DNA from: Ancalomicrobiaceae bacterium S20
Lineage (GTDB): Bacteria; Pseudomonadota; Alphaproteobacteria; Rhizobiales; Ancalomicrobiaceae
Length of the DNA: 64,000 nucleotides
Direction of reading: 5' to 3'
Assembly (NCBI GenBank): GCA_040269895.1
Contig: CP158568.1
Coordinates: 310,001 to 374,000, forward strand
Shown here: positions 35,124 through 43,920 of the stretch, piece after piece
How the letters are laid out: each line of letters opens with the position of its first letter
Numbering within the stretch: the stretch's first letter is position 1
Made by a program: the position numbers and the translations under genes
Notes under the pieces: model-generated
The model's input: the letters and a program-made list of their open reading frames with translations, nothing else
Database searches by the model: none
What the model was told of the DNA's origin: nothing

Positions 35124-35150
35124 GCGCCGTGCGGCCCCGCGCGGCGCTTT
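35124..35150 (+). terminator. Terminator after rpsU
   Basis: GCGCCG / CGGCGC stem around a GC-rich inner loop, followed by TTT. A second hairpin without T-run (GCGGGAGG / CCTCCCGC, 35078-35098) lies 13 bp after the stop. Confidence 0.55.
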
Positions 35151-35244
35151 CGTTCGTCGGTGCGTCCGGATCGCAAGGCGATCCCCGCGCGATCGCGGGC
35201 GCCCAGTACCCCGGCGGAGATGCCATTGAGGCACTCCGATGCTC

Positions 35245-36027
35245 TCACGCGGTCGGAACGGTCCCTCCATCGATGACATATTCGGTGCCGGTTATGGCTG
35301 CGGCGCGAGGGGAGGCCAGGAACGCGATCAGATCGGCGATCTCGGCGGGCTTCACCGGTCGACCGAGCGGAATGCCGCCCAGCGCGTTCATGATGATCCT
35401 CTTGCCGCCCTCATAGTCCGTGCCGGCATCCTTCGCGAGCCGTTCCGCGAGGGCCACGGCGGCGTCTGTCTCGATCCAGCCCGGCGATACACGGACCACC
35501 CTGATGCCCTTGGGCGTCACTTCCTTCGACAGGCTCTTGCTGTAGGTCGACAGCGCGGCCTTGGCCGCTGCGTAGGCGGTCGTCGAGTCCGGCAGAGGCA
35601 GTTCGTGCTGGATCGAGGTCACGTGGATGATGACGCCCTCTCCCCGGGCGATCATGGACGGGAGCAGCGCGCGGTCGAGACGGACCGCGGGCATGAGATT
35701 GTGATCGATCTCCCTTTGCCATTCCTCGTCGGTCAATGCCGCAAACCCACCCGCCGGTGCTGTCGATCCGCCGAGCATATTGACGAGAATGTCGATGCCG
35801 CCGGCGATCCGGATCGCTTCCTCTGCGACCTTGGCGCACCCTTTCGCGGTCAGCAGGTCGGCGGCGATGTAATGGACATTGCCGCTGCCGTTCTCGGGCA
35901 CGGTCCGGGCCGTTGCGGTCACGTGGGCGCCTGCGGCCGCAAGGGCCTGGACGACCGCGGCACCCGCCCCCTTGGTGCCACCCGTCACGAGGGCGCGTTT
36001 TCCGCCGAGCGCGAGATCGAAGCTCAT
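35245..36027 (-). CDS. SDR-family oxidoreductase
   Basis: A 260-residue short-chain dehydrogenase. The NAD(P) motif is TGGTKGAG (residues 15-22), the NNAG-equivalent is NMLGG, and the catalytic Ser/Tyr/Lys are in [20 protein letters not shown]. The Arg following the second strand (TARTV) suggests NADP preference. It overlaps the SnoaL-like gene by 4 bp (ATGA), so the two are co-translated. A divergent HxlR regulator adjoins the pair. The substrate is unknown. Confidence 0.9.
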   Translation of the reverse strand: MSFDLALGGKRALVTGGTKGAGAAVVQALAAAGAHVTATARTVPENGSGNVHYIAADLLTAKGCAKVAEEAIRIAGGIDILVNMLGGSTAPAGGFAALTDEEWQREIDHNLMPAVRLDRALLPSMIARGEGVIIHVTSIQHELPLPDSTTAYAAAKAALSTYSKSLSKEVTPKGIRVVRVSPGWIETDAAVALAERLAKDAGTDYEGGKRIIMNALGGIPLGRPVKPAEIADLIAFLASPRAAAITGTEYVIDGGTVPTA

Positions 36028-36350
36028 GGGACGATCTCCAGCCGGGCGATCAAGTCATCCGAAAGCGTAAAGGCGTAGCGAAGGTCGACCGGGCTGCCTG
36101 GAAAAGTCCCGGCCACATGGGCTGTGACGACGAGCCTGCCGCTCTGATCCTCAACCGCGATGGGGGTGGCGGTGTAATCGTATTTTGCGGACGCCGCGGC
36201 CTTCCAGGCCGCGATCGCCTCGCGCCCTGTGTGGGTCCTCTTCTCATCGATGACAACGGCGTCGGCCGTGAAGCACTTGGCGACCGCCACGGGGTCTGAG
36301 GCATCCGCGGCAAAGTAATCGGCGATAGGCTCGGGTAGTGCGAAAGGCAT
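36024..36350 (-). CDS. SnoaL-like (NTF2-fold) protein
   Basis: A 108-residue protein with the NTF2/SnoaL alpha+beta fold: a helical start ([20 protein letters not shown]), [18 protein letters not shown] and a C-terminal sheet ([18 protein letters not shown]). Such proteins are small isomerases, hydrolases or ligand binders. ATG 36350 has GGAG at 8 nt; an earlier start at 36419 would overlap the operator region. It is the first gene of a two-gene unit with the SDR. Confidence 0.85.
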   Translation of the reverse strand: MPFALPEPIADYFAADASDPVAVAKCFTADAVVIDEKRTHTGREAIAAWKAAASAKYDYTATPIAVEDQSGRLVVTAHVAGTFPGSPVDLRYAFTLSDDLIARLEIVP

Positions 36351-36417
36351 GATCGATCTCCGGGTCGACTTGTCCCGCTTTCGAAAATGGCCTAACTTTC
36401 CAAAATCGCAAGAACAC

Positions 36418-36447
36418 ACGAAAAAGTAAGGTACTTACGAAAAAGTA
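36418..36447. promoter_or_regulatory. HxlR operator: direct repeat plus palindrome
   Basis: Two copies of ACGAAAAAGTA start at 36418 and 36437, 19 bp apart, with the palindrome GTAAG-N3-CTTAC (36426-36438) between. The second copy touches the HxlR start codon. The gap separates the HxlR gene from the divergent SnoaL-SDR pair, so this should be the shared operator. Confidence 0.6.
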
Positions 36448-36818
36448 TGTCCGAACAATATACGAGAGAGACGGCAGCGGAGGGCGTCGAAAATGCCCTC
36501 AAGCTTTTGGAGGGGCGCTGGAAGCTGGTGATCCTGTTTCACCTCTTCGGCGGGCATGTCCTGCGCTTCTCCGATCTCGAGCGCGCCATCCCCGGCGTCT
36601 CCCAGAAGATGCTCATCCAGCAGCTTCGGCAGATGGAAAAGGACGGGATCGTGCGCCGCATCGTGCACCACCAGGTGCCGCCAAAGGTCGAGTACTGCCT
36701 TACGGACTGGGGGCAGGCCTTGTGTCCGGCTCTGGATGCGCTGCTCACCTGGGCTGCGCAGCGCGAGGACACAGCAAGGCAAGGCCAGGCCGCTGCCGGT
36801 CCGGACCGGGCGGTCTGA
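36447..36818 (+). CDS. HxlR-family transcriptional regulator
   Basis: A 123-residue winged-helix regulator: ALKLLEGRWKLVILFHLFGG, then LRFSDLERAIPGVSQKMLIQQLRQMEKDG and VPPKVEYCLTDWG. HxlR proteins typically sense aldehydes or reactive compounds, often through a cysteine; Cys91 in VEYCLTDWG and Cys102 are candidates. Divergent from SnoaL-SDR, with an operator over its start codon that suggests autorepression. Confidence 0.9.
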   Translation: MSEQYTRETAAEGVENALKLLEGRWKLVILFHLFGGHVLRFSDLERAIPGVSQKMLIQQLRQMEKDGIVRRIVHHQVPPKVEYCLTDWGQALCPALDALLTWAAQREDTARQGQAAAGPDRAV

Positions 36819-36879
36819 TCTCCGCCGAAGACCGATCCGAGGCGCGACGGTCTGCGACCGGAGCACGCGGGCGTCGATT

Positions 36880-37962
36880 TCAGCCGATCGGCCGCTCGTC
36901 GAGCGCGACGGTCTTGACCATCAGATGCACCGGATCGCCGACGGTGCGGCCGATCTCGGCGAGGCCCATGCGGGTGACGGCGGCGGTCACCGTGCCGCCG
37001 CCCGGCAACTCGATCTCGACGCGCGCGACCGCGCCCGGACCCGGCACGATCCGGGCGATCAGGCCGCGCAACACGGTGCGTACCGTAGACGGGCCCGGCG
37101 GCTCGGCCGATAGCGCGACGTCGGTCGCGCGGATCACGACCCGCCGTGTTTCGCCCGGCCGGCCGACCCGGCCGGCGACGCGGATCGCACCGGCGGGATG
37201 CATGAGCGGGGTCAGATCCCAGGCCTCGTCATAGTCACCGGCGGTGACCGTCAGCACCGAGGCGAGGGCGAAGCGGTCGATATCGCCGTCGAGGCCGTGG
37301 CCGAACACCTCCTCCGGCGGGCCGCTCGCCGCGATCCGGCCGTCGCGCAGGATCAGCACCTTGGCCGCGAGCCGCGCGACCTCCTCGATCGCGTGGCTGA
37401 CATAGACGATCGGGATCGCGAACTCGTCGCGCAGGCGCTCGATCAGCGGCAGGATCTCGCGCTTGCGGTCCTGATCGAGGGCGGCGAGCGGCTCGTCCAT
37501 CAGGAGGATGCGTGGGCTCGCGATCAGCGCGCGGCCGATCGCGACGCGCTGGCGCTCGCCGCCGGAGAGGCCGGCCGGGCGGCGCTTCAGGAGATGGCCG
37601 ATGCCGAGCGTCTCGATCACCGGGCCGGGCGCGATCCGCCGCTCGGCGCGGGGCGTGAACAGGCGGCCGAAGAACAGGTTCTGCTCGACGCTCAGATGGG
37701 GGAACAGCAGCGCGTCCTGATAGACGAGGCCGACGCGGCGGCGCGGTGGGGCCAAGAAGACGCCGCGCGCGGTGTCGACCAGCACGGTGCCGTCGACCTC
37801 GATGCGGCCGGCGCTCAGGCGCGCCAGCCCGGCGATCAGGTTGACCAGCGTCGACTTGCCCGAGCCGGACGGGCCGAACAGCGCCAGGATGCCGGCGTCG
37901 TTATGAAAGTCGGCTTCGAGCCGGAAGGCGCCCTGGGTATGGTCGATCTCGGCGCGGATCAT
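36880..37962 (-). CDS. modC: Molybdate ABC transporter ATPase ModC
   Basis: A 360-residue ATPase. Walker A is GPSGSGKST (30-38), the Q-loop is LVYQDALLFPHLSV, the signature is LSGGERQ (132-138), and Walker B is ILLMDEP. The C-terminal TOBE/Mop region (residues 285-355) binds molybdate. It overlaps modB by 4 bp on the minus strand. modA is divergent beyond modB, with a palindromic operator between, so modBC and modA should respond together to molybdate shortage. Confidence 0.94.
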   Translation of the reverse strand: MIRAEIDHTQGAFRLEADFHNDAGILALFGPSGSGKSTLVNLIAGLARLSAGRIEVDGTVLVDTARGVFLAPPRRRVGLVYQDALLFPHLSVEQNLFFGRLFTPRAERRIAPGPVIETLGIGHLLKRRPAGLSGGERQRVAIGRALIASPRILLMDEPLAALDQDRKREILPLIERLRDEFAIPIVYVSHAIEEVARLAAKVLILRDGRIAASGPPEEVFGHGLDGDIDRFALASVLTVTAGDYDEAWDLTPLMHPAGAIRVAGRVGRPGETRRVVIRATDVALSAEPPGPSTVRTVLRGLIARIVPGPGAVARVEIELPGGGTVTAAVTRMGLAEIGRTVGDPVHLMVKTVALDERPIG

Positions 37963-38657
37963 TCGGCGAGCCCCGTGGAGCGGCGCGCGCGCCGTTCGAG
38001 CAGGCCCGAGCCGACGAGCGCGAGCAGCGCGACGGCCACCGCGATCAGGGTCAGCCGAAACGCCTGGGCGTCGCCGCCCGGGATCTGGGTCGCGGAGTAG
38101 ATGGCCGCCGAGATCGTCTGGGTCTCGCCGGGAATGTTCGACACGAAGGTGATCGTCGCGCCGAATTCGCCGAGCGCCTTGGCGAAGCAGAGGATCGCGC
38201 CGACCACCACGCCGGGCAGCGCGAGCGGCAGCGTCACCAGCACGAAGCTGGCGATCCGTCCGGCGCCGAGCGTGCCGGCGGCCTGTTCGAGGCGCCGGTC
38301 GATGCCTTCGATCGACAGCCGGATCGCGCGCACCATGAGCGGGAAGCCCATCACCGCGCAGGCGAGCGCCGCGCCGGTCCAGCGGAACGACAGCACGATC
38401 CCGAATGTGTGGTCGAGGAAGGCGCCGACGGGGCCGCGGCGCCCGAACAGGACGAGCAGGATATAGCCGGTGACGACCGGCGGCAGCACGAGCGGCAGAT
38501 GCACGAAGCCGTCGAGCAGGCTCTTGCCCCAGAATTTCCCGCGCGCCAGCGCCAGCGCCACCAGGATTCCGAGCGGCAGGCTCGCCAGCGTCGCGACCGT
38601 CGCGATGCGCAGGCTGAGCCGGATGGCGGTCCATTCGTCAGGGGTGAGGTCGAACAC
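37959..38657 (-). CDS. modB: Molybdate ABC transporter permease ModB
   Basis: About 232 residues with five membrane segments and the permease signature loop LEQAAGTLGAGRIASFVLV, ending in the EFGATI motif. The start is set at GTG 38657 (FDLTPDEWTAIRLSL follows), where ModB proteins normally begin; a GTG at 38696 or an ATG at 38816 would lengthen it by 13 or 53 residues, and no start has a strong ribosome site. It overlaps modC by 4 bp. Confidence 0.92.
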   Translation of the reverse strand: MFDLTPDEWTAIRLSLRIATVATLASLPLGILVALALARGKFWGKSLLDGFVHLPLVLPPVVTGYILLVLFGRRGPVGAFLDHTFGIVLSFRWTGAALACAVMGFPLMVRAIRLSIEGIDRRLEQAAGTLGAGRIASFVLVTLPLALPGVVVGAILCFAKALGEFGATITFVSNIPGETQTISAAIYSATQIPGGDAQAFRLTLIAVAVALLALVGSGLLERRARRSTGLAE

Positions 38658-38782
38658 GACGAAAAACCATTGGCTGGACAGGGGCAGGGCGGACACCCGT
38701 CGGGGGCGGGCGCTTCGGGCGAGCTTAGCCGTGCGGCGGCCAGGAAGCCAAGGGGGAGGCGCGTGAAGCCATGTCGTGGAAA

Positions 38783-38823
38783 ATACGGCTTGTGGGTAGA
38801 GCCGTATCTCGGACAATATGGCT
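38783..38823. promoter_or_regulatory. Palindromic operator between modB and modA
   Basis: ATACGGCT-N9-AGCCGTAT (38783-38807) is a perfect 8-bp inverted repeat. A third, near-identical half (ATATGGCT, 38816-38823) follows in direct orientation with the first. It lies between the divergent modBC and modA promoters and close to modE. ModE binding is inferred; the sequence does not match the E. coli ModE site closely. Confidence 0.6.
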
Positions 38824-38848
38824 TACCCTTTTGTCAGGAGAGTGTTCG

Positions 38849-39645
38849 ATGGCCTGTCCGTCCCGCCGTTCCGTCCTCGCCGCGCTGGTCGCGGGCGTCC
38901 TCTCGCTCGGCGCTTTCGGCTCCGCCGCCACCCCGGCGGCGGCGCAGTCCGGCGACATCGTGTTCTTCGCGGCGGCGAGCCTGAAGACCGCGCTCGACAG
39001 GATCGCGGCCGACTGGCAGGCCAAGACCGGCAAGAAGGTGGTGTTCTCCTATGCGGCGAGTTCCACCCTCTCCAAGCAGATGGAGGCCGGCGCGCCGGCG
39101 CAGCTGTTCGCCTCCGCCGATCTCGACTGGATGGACTACGCGCAGTCGAAAGGCCTGATCAAGACCGACAGCCGCCGCACGCTGCTCGGCAACCGGCTCG
39201 TGCTGATCGCGCCGGCCGACAAGGCCAAGCCGGTCGAGATCAAGCCCGGCTTCGATCTCGCCGGCCTCGTCGGCGACGGCCGTCTGTCCGTCGGCCAGAT
39301 CGCCTCGGTGCCGGCCGGCAAATATGCCAAGACCGCGCTCGAGAAGCTCGGCGCCTGGGCCGGCGTCGAGCCGAAGCTCGCGCAGGCGGAGAGCGTGCGC
39401 GCCGCGCTCGCCTTCGTGGCGCGCGGCGAGACGCCCTATGGCATCGTCTACGCGACCGATGCCAAGGCCGAACCGAAGGTCGCCGTGGTCGGTGTGTTCC
39501 CGGAGGACAGCCATCCGCCGATCGTTTATCCTTTCGCGCTGACCCCTCGGCGGGCCCGGACGCGGCCGCGTTCCTGGCGAGCCTGTCGGAACCGGCGGCG
39601 GTCAAGGTGTTCGAGGCCGAGGGGTTCTCGATCCTGGCGAAGTGA
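38849..39645 (+). pseudogene. modA: Molybdate-binding protein ModA, frameshifted near its end
   Basis: A periplasmic molybdate receptor of about 265 residues. The signal peptide (LAALVAGVLSLGAFG, cut after AAAQ) is followed by the oxyanion-binding FFAAASLKTALD and FSYAASSTLSKQM. At 39543-39546 four Cs shift the frame; with five, the protein continues TPSAGPDAAAFLASL and ends GFSILAK at 39645, as in other ModA proteins. As written, the frame instead reads into modE, giving a false ModA-ModE fusion. A sequencing error is the simplest explanation. ATG 38849 has AGGAGAG before it. Confidence 0.85.
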
Positions 39646-39706
39646 CGCGTCGCGACAGGTGAGGCCGGGGGCAACGGGCCTCGCAGAACGGGGAAGCGGA
39701 AGGGCC

Positions 39707-40132
39707 ATGGACGGCAGCGGCGGCGGCAAGGCGACGGGCGCGGATCTCACGATCACGATCGCGCTGCCGAACGGCGTGCGCCTGTCGGCCGAGGACGTCG
39801 CGCTGCTCGAGGCGATCCGGCGCGTTCGCTCGATCACCGGTGCCGCCAAGGCGCTCGGCATCTCCTATCGCAAGGCTTGGCTGATGGTCGATGCGTTGGC
39901 GCGCGGCTTCGAGAGCCCGGCGGTGACGACCCATCCCGGCCGCCGCGAAGGCGGCTCGGAACTGACGCCGTTCGGCGAGCGGCTGATCGCGCTCTATCGC
40001 TCGGTCGAGCGCCGCTCGCGCTCGGCCGCGGGGGCGGCACTCGGCGAACTGGTCGCCGGGCTCGACTGGTCGTTCAGGGTCGAGGGGGCCGATGCCGACC
40101 TCACGGCGCGGGCGGCCACGGACGAGGCGTGA
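39707..40132 (+). CDS. modE: ModE-type molybdate regulator, DNA-binding domain only
   Basis: A 141-residue winged helix-turn-helix protein of the ModE N-terminal type: LSAEDVALLEAIRRVRSI, then GAAKALGISYRKAWLMVDAL and GGSELTPFGERLIALYR. E. coli ModE has two extra C-terminal Mop domains that bind molybdate; they are missing here. HTH-only ModE proteins are common in alphaproteobacteria. ATG 39707 has GGAAGGG upstream. It is probably co-transcribed with modA (61 bp gap), and its stop overlaps a convergent TOBE-domain fragment. Confidence 0.85.
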   Translation: MDGSGGGKATGADLTITIALPNGVRLSAEDVALLEAIRRVRSITGAAKALGISYRKAWLMVDALARGFESPAVTTHPGRREGGSELTPFGERLIALYRSVERRSRSAAGAALGELVAGLDWSFRVEGADADLTARAATDEA

Positions 40133-40568
40133 CCTCGCCCTCCGGGCTGATCGCGGCTTTCTCGATCGCAACGGCCTTCACCATCGCCCAGGCCCGCAGG
40201 CCCGGCTCCAGGCCGAGGCGTTCGACCGATTCGGTGGTCACGAGCGCGTCGAGCCGTGTCGTGCCCAGATCGAAGGTCACCCGGACATAGGGCAGGGCCA
40301 GCGGCTCGACCGCCAGGATCGTACCGGGCAGGCGATTGGTGATCGAGATGTCCATCGGCCGCGACAGCGCGACGGCGACGTCGCGGGCGTCGATCTCGAC
40401 GCTGACCCCGTGGCCGATCTCGAAATCGACCGCCGGCACGCGCAACTCGCCGTCGGCGAATTGCAGGGTCGACAGGCCGTAGGTCCGGTCGTGGCGCAGC
40501 ACGCGCGCGAAGATGGCCGTGCTCGGCCAGGGCGATCTGGGGTCTTGGCTCAGGGGCGCGGCGTGCAT
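40101..40568 (-). CDS. Orphan ModC-type linker/TOBE domain (possible remnant)
   Basis: From ATG 40568 this gives about 155 residues matching only the C-terminal part of a ModC: the linker ARVLRHDRTYGLSTLQFADG, then DARDVAVALSRPMDISITN and a TOBE/Mop-like end (LGTTRLDALVTTESVERLGL). The ATPase domain is absent; no ABC motif is readable upstream. It may be the tail of a lost second modC, or a free molybdate-binding protein. It is convergent with modE, overlapping by 32 bp. The start is uncertain, with no good ribosome site. The complete modC at 36880-37962 has its own TOBE region. Confidence 0.55.
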   Translation of the reverse strand: MHAAPLSQDPRSPWPSTAIFARVLRHDRTYGLSTLQFADGELRVPAVDFEIGHGVSVEIDARDVAVALSRPMDISITNRLPGTILAVEPLALPYVRVTFDLGTTRLDALVTTESVERLGLEPGLRAWAMVKAVAIEKAAISPEGEVTPRPWPPAP

Positions 40569-40762
40569 CGGCGGTCGGTCCCACGTTGCAACGCGCGGCC
40601 TCCCGTCGGGATCCGCGCGCGCTGGTACGACGACGAGAGTTCCACAAGCCGGGCGCAAGCTCCAGTCTCCGATCCGGATGCCGGCAGCGCGTCCGGTGCT
40701 GTTTCCTTTTCGCGGCGAAGGCGATAGGGCTGCCGGACGGTTCACTGTCGGAGAGGCTCCAG

Positions 40763-41449
40763 ATGACCGCCTTTGTCATTCCCGCACCGGCGCAGCCGGC
40801 GGTTCCCGTCGCCGGCGGCGGCCGTTTCCCCGTGCGCCGCATCTTCTGCGTCGGGCGCAACTACGCCGATCACGCCCGCGAAATGGGTGGCGATCCCGAT
40901 CGCGAGCCGCCGTTCTTCTTCACGAAACCCGCCGACGCGATCGTGACCAGCGGCGCGGCGACGCCCTACCCGACCGAGACCGCCGAGCTGCATTTCGAGA
41001 TCGAGCTGGTGGTCGCGATCGGCACCGCCGGACGCGATATCGCGGTGGGCGATGCGTTGGCGCATGTCTATGGCTACGCGGTCGGCATCGATCTGACCCG
41101 CCGCGATCTCCAGGCCGCCGCCAAGAAGGGCGGCCGGCCCTGGGACATGGCCAAGGGCTTCGACGCCTCGGCGCCGATCGGCTTCATCCAGCCGGCGTCG
41201 GTGATCGGGCACCCCGCCAAGGGCGGAATCACGCTCAGCGTCGACGGGGTAATCAAGCAGTCGTCGGATCTCGCCAAGATGATCTGGTCGGTGCCGGAGA
41301 CGATCGCCTGTCTGAGCCGCCTCGTCGCGCTGGAGCCGGGTGATCTGATCTTCACCGGCACGCCGGACGGCGTCGGGCCGACCGTGCGCGGCGAGGCACT
41401 GCACGGCAGCGTCGAAGGGGTCGGCGAGATCCTGACGCGAATCGTCTGA
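40763..41449 (+). CDS. Fumarylacetoacetate hydrolase-family protein
   Basis: A 228-residue FAH-fold enzyme: RIFCVGRNYADHAREMG, the metal ligands in HFEIELVVAIG, GYAVGIDLTRRDLQ and the C-terminal LIFTGTPDGVGP. Small members act as acylpyruvate hydrolases or oxaloacetate decarboxylases; which one cannot be said. ATG 40763 has GGAGAGG at 7 nt; an upstream frame to 40586 is poor. A strong hairpin follows the stop. Confidence 0.9.
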   Translation: MTAFVIPAPAQPAVPVAGGGRFPVRRIFCVGRNYADHAREMGGDPDREPPFFFTKPADAIVTSGAATPYPTETAELHFEIELVVAIGTAGRDIAVGDALAHVYGYAVGIDLTRRDLQAAAKKGGRPWDMAKGFDASAPIGFIQPASVIGHPAKGGITLSVDGVIKQSSDLAKMIWSVPETIACLSRLVALEPGDLIFTGTPDGVGPTVRGEALHGSVEGVGEILTRIV

Positions 41450-41472
41450 GACCCACGCCGTAGAGAACACCG

Positions 41473-41499
41473 ACGGGCGCCGGTGTTTCCGGCGCCCGT
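41473..41499. terminator. Terminator between FAH and DUF6496 genes
   Basis: An 11-bp perfect stem (ACGGGCGCCGG / CCGGCGCCCGT) with a TGTTT loop between convergent genes. T-run is short. Confidence 0.65.
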
Positions 41500-41518
41500 T
41501 CGCATGCGAGGCCGGCGA

Positions 41519-41758
41519 TCACTTCTTCCGATCGCGCGCCGTCTCGCCCTTGCGCTCCTTGGCCTTGGTCTTCGCCAGGGCCTTGCGGTTTTCTGCCGGG
41601 CTCTGCTCATTGGAGGCGCCGGCCTCGTGAAGCGCGATGGCGATCGCCTGTTTCGGGTTCTTCACCGTCTTGCCGCTGCCCGACTTCAGCTCGTGATGCT
41701 TGTATTCGTGCATCACGCGATCGACGGTTTCCTTCTGGCCTTTGGTCTCCTTGGGCAT
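41519..41758 (-). CDS. DUF6496 small basic protein
   Basis: A 79-residue, Lys-rich soluble protein with the DUF6496 pattern: VMHEYKHHELKSGSGK, then VKNPKQAIAIALHEAG, and a charged tail. Function is unknown; such proteins resemble small DNA- or stress-associated proteins. ATG 41758 is followed by MPKETKGQ; an extra start at 41791 is unlikely. It is alone on the minus strand between the FAH and cyclopropane synthase genes. Confidence 0.78.
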   Translation of the reverse strand: MPKETKGQKETVDRVMHEYKHHELKSGSGKTVKNPKQAIAIALHEAGASNEQSPAENRKALAKTKAKERKGETARDRKK

Positions 41759-41955
41759 TCGTGCCTCCTCCCGATCCTCGGTTCCAGTCAACGGCCTGGT
41801 GACGTCGCGGTTCGGCCGGACCGAGAGCTTTGCGTTTCATGCAAGGCTGCAACGACGTCCCCTGTGGGGAACCGACGTGTGGGGCTCTGCTTTGAGACTG
41901 GTCGCAGGGGCCGAGCTGGAGCTCGGCTTTCGCGTCATCGAGAGGGAGTGACCGC

Positions 41956-43257
41956 GTGGCCGCCGAACATCTCCTCGAACGGGCGCTGCGCCCGCTGATC
42001 GCCACCGGCCGTCTCGACGTGGTGACGCCGGACGGCTCGCGCTTCTCGGTCGGCTCGGGCGACGAGCCGCGCGTCACGGTGCGGCTCGCCGACGGCGGGG
42101 CTGCGCTCGCCTTGATCGCCGATCCGGAACTGAAATTCGGCGAGCTGTTCACCGACGGCCGGCTCGTGGTCGAACGCGGCACGGTCTACGATCTCCTGCG
42201 CGTGCTGCTGCAGGACAATCACGGCGACCGCGGCCGGCTGCCGGGACGTTTGTTGCATACAATACGCGCGTGGCTCCGGCCGTTGTTCGCGCGAAACGGC
42301 CTCGCCGGCGCCCGGCACAATGTCGAGCACCACTACGACCTCGACCGCCGGCTCTATTCGCTCTTCCTCGACGACGACCTGCAATATTCCTGCGCCTATT
42401 TCGAGCATCCCGATGCGACGCTGGACGAGGCTCAACGCGCCAAGAAGCGGCACGTCGCGGCCAAGCTCGGGATCGAGCCGGGCATGAGCGTGCTCGACAT
42501 CGGCTGCGGCTGGGGCGGGCTCGCGCTCTACCTTGCGGACGTCGCGGAGGCGGGTCGGGTGCGCGGCATCACGCTGTCGAAGGAGCAGGCCGCGGTCGCC
42601 GCCGCCCGCGTCCGCGCCGCGGGGCTCCAGGAACGGATCGACATCGCGATCGAGGACTACCGCGCGACGCAAGGCACGTTCGACCGGATCGTCTCGGTCG
42701 GCATGTTCGAGCATGTCGGGCGCGCTTGGTATGACGCCTTTTTCCGCGTCAGCGCCGACCGGCTCGCCGACGACGGGGTGATGCTGTTGCATACAATTGG
42801 CCTGACCGGCAGACCGAACGACACCAACCCGTGGATCACCCGCTACATCTTCCCCGGCGGGCATCTGCCGACCTTGTCGGAGATGCTGCCGGCGATCGAG
42901 CGGTCCGGTCTGGCGGTGACCGACATCGAGGTGCTGCGGCTCCACTACGCCGAGACGCTCAGGATGTGGCGCGAGCGCTTCCTCGCGCGTCGCGACGAGG
43001 CGCTGCGGCTTACCGACGAGCGGTTCTGTCGCATGTGGGAATGCTACCTCGCCATGTCGGAGGCGGCGTTCCGCTTCGAGGACGTGGTGGTGTTTCAGGT
43101 CCAGCTCGCCAAGCGCAACGACGTGCTGCCGATCACCCGCGACTACATCGCCGACCGGGAAGCACGCTACCGGGCGCGCGAGGCCGTGTTGCCGGCGCGC
43201 CCGGTGCCGGTGTCGGTGCCGGCGGCCGCGGTTGCCGTGACCGCCGTGCCGGCCTGA
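41956..43257 (+). CDS. cfa: Cyclopropane-fatty-acyl-phospholipid synthase
   Basis: A 433-residue SAM-dependent enzyme that adds a methylene bridge to unsaturated membrane fatty acids, toughening the membrane. Family blocks: NVEHHYDLDRRLYSLFLD, the SAM motif LDIGCGWGG (180-188), SVGMFEHVG and HTIGLTGRPNDTNPWI. The last 20 residues are Val/Ala/Pro-rich and unlike the core. GTG 41956 follows AGGGAG. It is convergent with the flavin-binding gene, with 3 bp between stops. Confidence 0.94.
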   Translation: MAAEHLLERALRPLIATGRLDVVTPDGSRFSVGSGDEPRVTVRLADGGAALALIADPELKFGELFTDGRLVVERGTVYDLLRVLLQDNHGDRGRLPGRLLHTIRAWLRPLFARNGLAGARHNVEHHYDLDRRLYSLFLDDDLQYSCAYFEHPDATLDEAQRAKKRHVAAKLGIEPGMSVLDIGCGWGGLALYLADVAEAGRVRGITLSKEQAAVAAARVRAAGLQERIDIAIEDYRATQGTFDRIVSVGMFEHVGRAWYDAFFRVSADRLADDGVMLLHTIGLTGRPNDTNPWITRYIFPGGHLPTLSEMLPAIERSGLAVTDIEVLRLHYAETLRMWRERFLARRDEALRLTDERFCRMWECYLAMSEAAFRFEDVVVFQVQLAKRNDVLPITRDYIADREARYRAREAVLPARPVPVSVPAAAVAVTAVPA

Positions 43258-43260
43258 TCC

Positions 43261-43746
43261 TCACATGCGGGTCTCGCCCGAGCGGCCGAGGTCGGCCGGG
43301 CTGTCGGAGAGACTGGCGGTCAGGATCTCCCAGGCCTGGCTCGCAGTGCTCGCCTCCTCCCAGAACTGCGCCTTGCTCGGCCGGACCGTCAGCACCGCGG
43401 CGCGGCCCCCGTCGGGGCCCTCGGGGAAGTAGGCGTCGGCGACCGAGCTCCACAAGGACCGGATCAGGGCCGGATCGCGCGACAGGTTGGCGGTGCCTTC
43501 GACCGTGGCATAGACGCCCTCGGCGGGATCGCAGAACACCAGCGACACGGTGGAATCGGCGCGGATCTCGTCGGTCTTCTCGGACGGGTCGCCGGTCAGG
43601 AACCGGATCGCGCGGCTCTCGCGATCGAACATCGGCGACATCGGCCGCGCCTCGATCGCGCCGCCGTCGTGGGTGACCAGCATGCAGACATGTTCATCCT
43701 CGATGCGATCCCAGACGTCGTCGGCGGTGATGGTGCCATGGCTCAT
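43261..43746 (-). CDS. Pyridoxamine 5'-phosphate oxidase-family (general stress) protein
   Basis: A 161-residue split-barrel flavin-binding protein like general stress protein 26: VCMLVTHDGGAIEARPM, VSLVFCDPAEGVYATVEG and LTVRPSKAQFWEEAS. The role is probably flavin or F420-type redox in stress; the substrate is unknown. ATG 43746 has GGGAG at 8 nt. It diverges from the transglycosylase gene. Confidence 0.86.
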   Translation of the reverse strand: MSHGTITADDVWDRIEDEHVCMLVTHDGGAIEARPMSPMFDRESRAIRFLTGDPSEKTDEIRADSTVSLVFCDPAEGVYATVEGTANLSRDPALIRSLWSSVADAYFPEGPDGGRAAVLTVRPSKAQFWEEASTASQAWEILTASLSDSPADLGRSGETRM

Positions 43747-43920
43747 GGGGGGCTCCCGGTTCGGATGGTGCCGCCACCGGCGGTGGCAGGCGTCGGAGAG
43801 AGAACGGGAGCGGTGGCGCGGGGTTCCGGCCGGGCCGAACCTCACAAACCCGTCATGATCGCCCTTGCGCCGCCACGAAGCCTCGCCACAGTCGCGCCAC
43901 TTCGAACGAGAGGTTCAACA

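Noticed and set aside
38771-40132. ModA-ModE fusion protein
   Set aside because: The ModA C-terminus continues in another frame after a C-run; the fusion comes from a probable base error.
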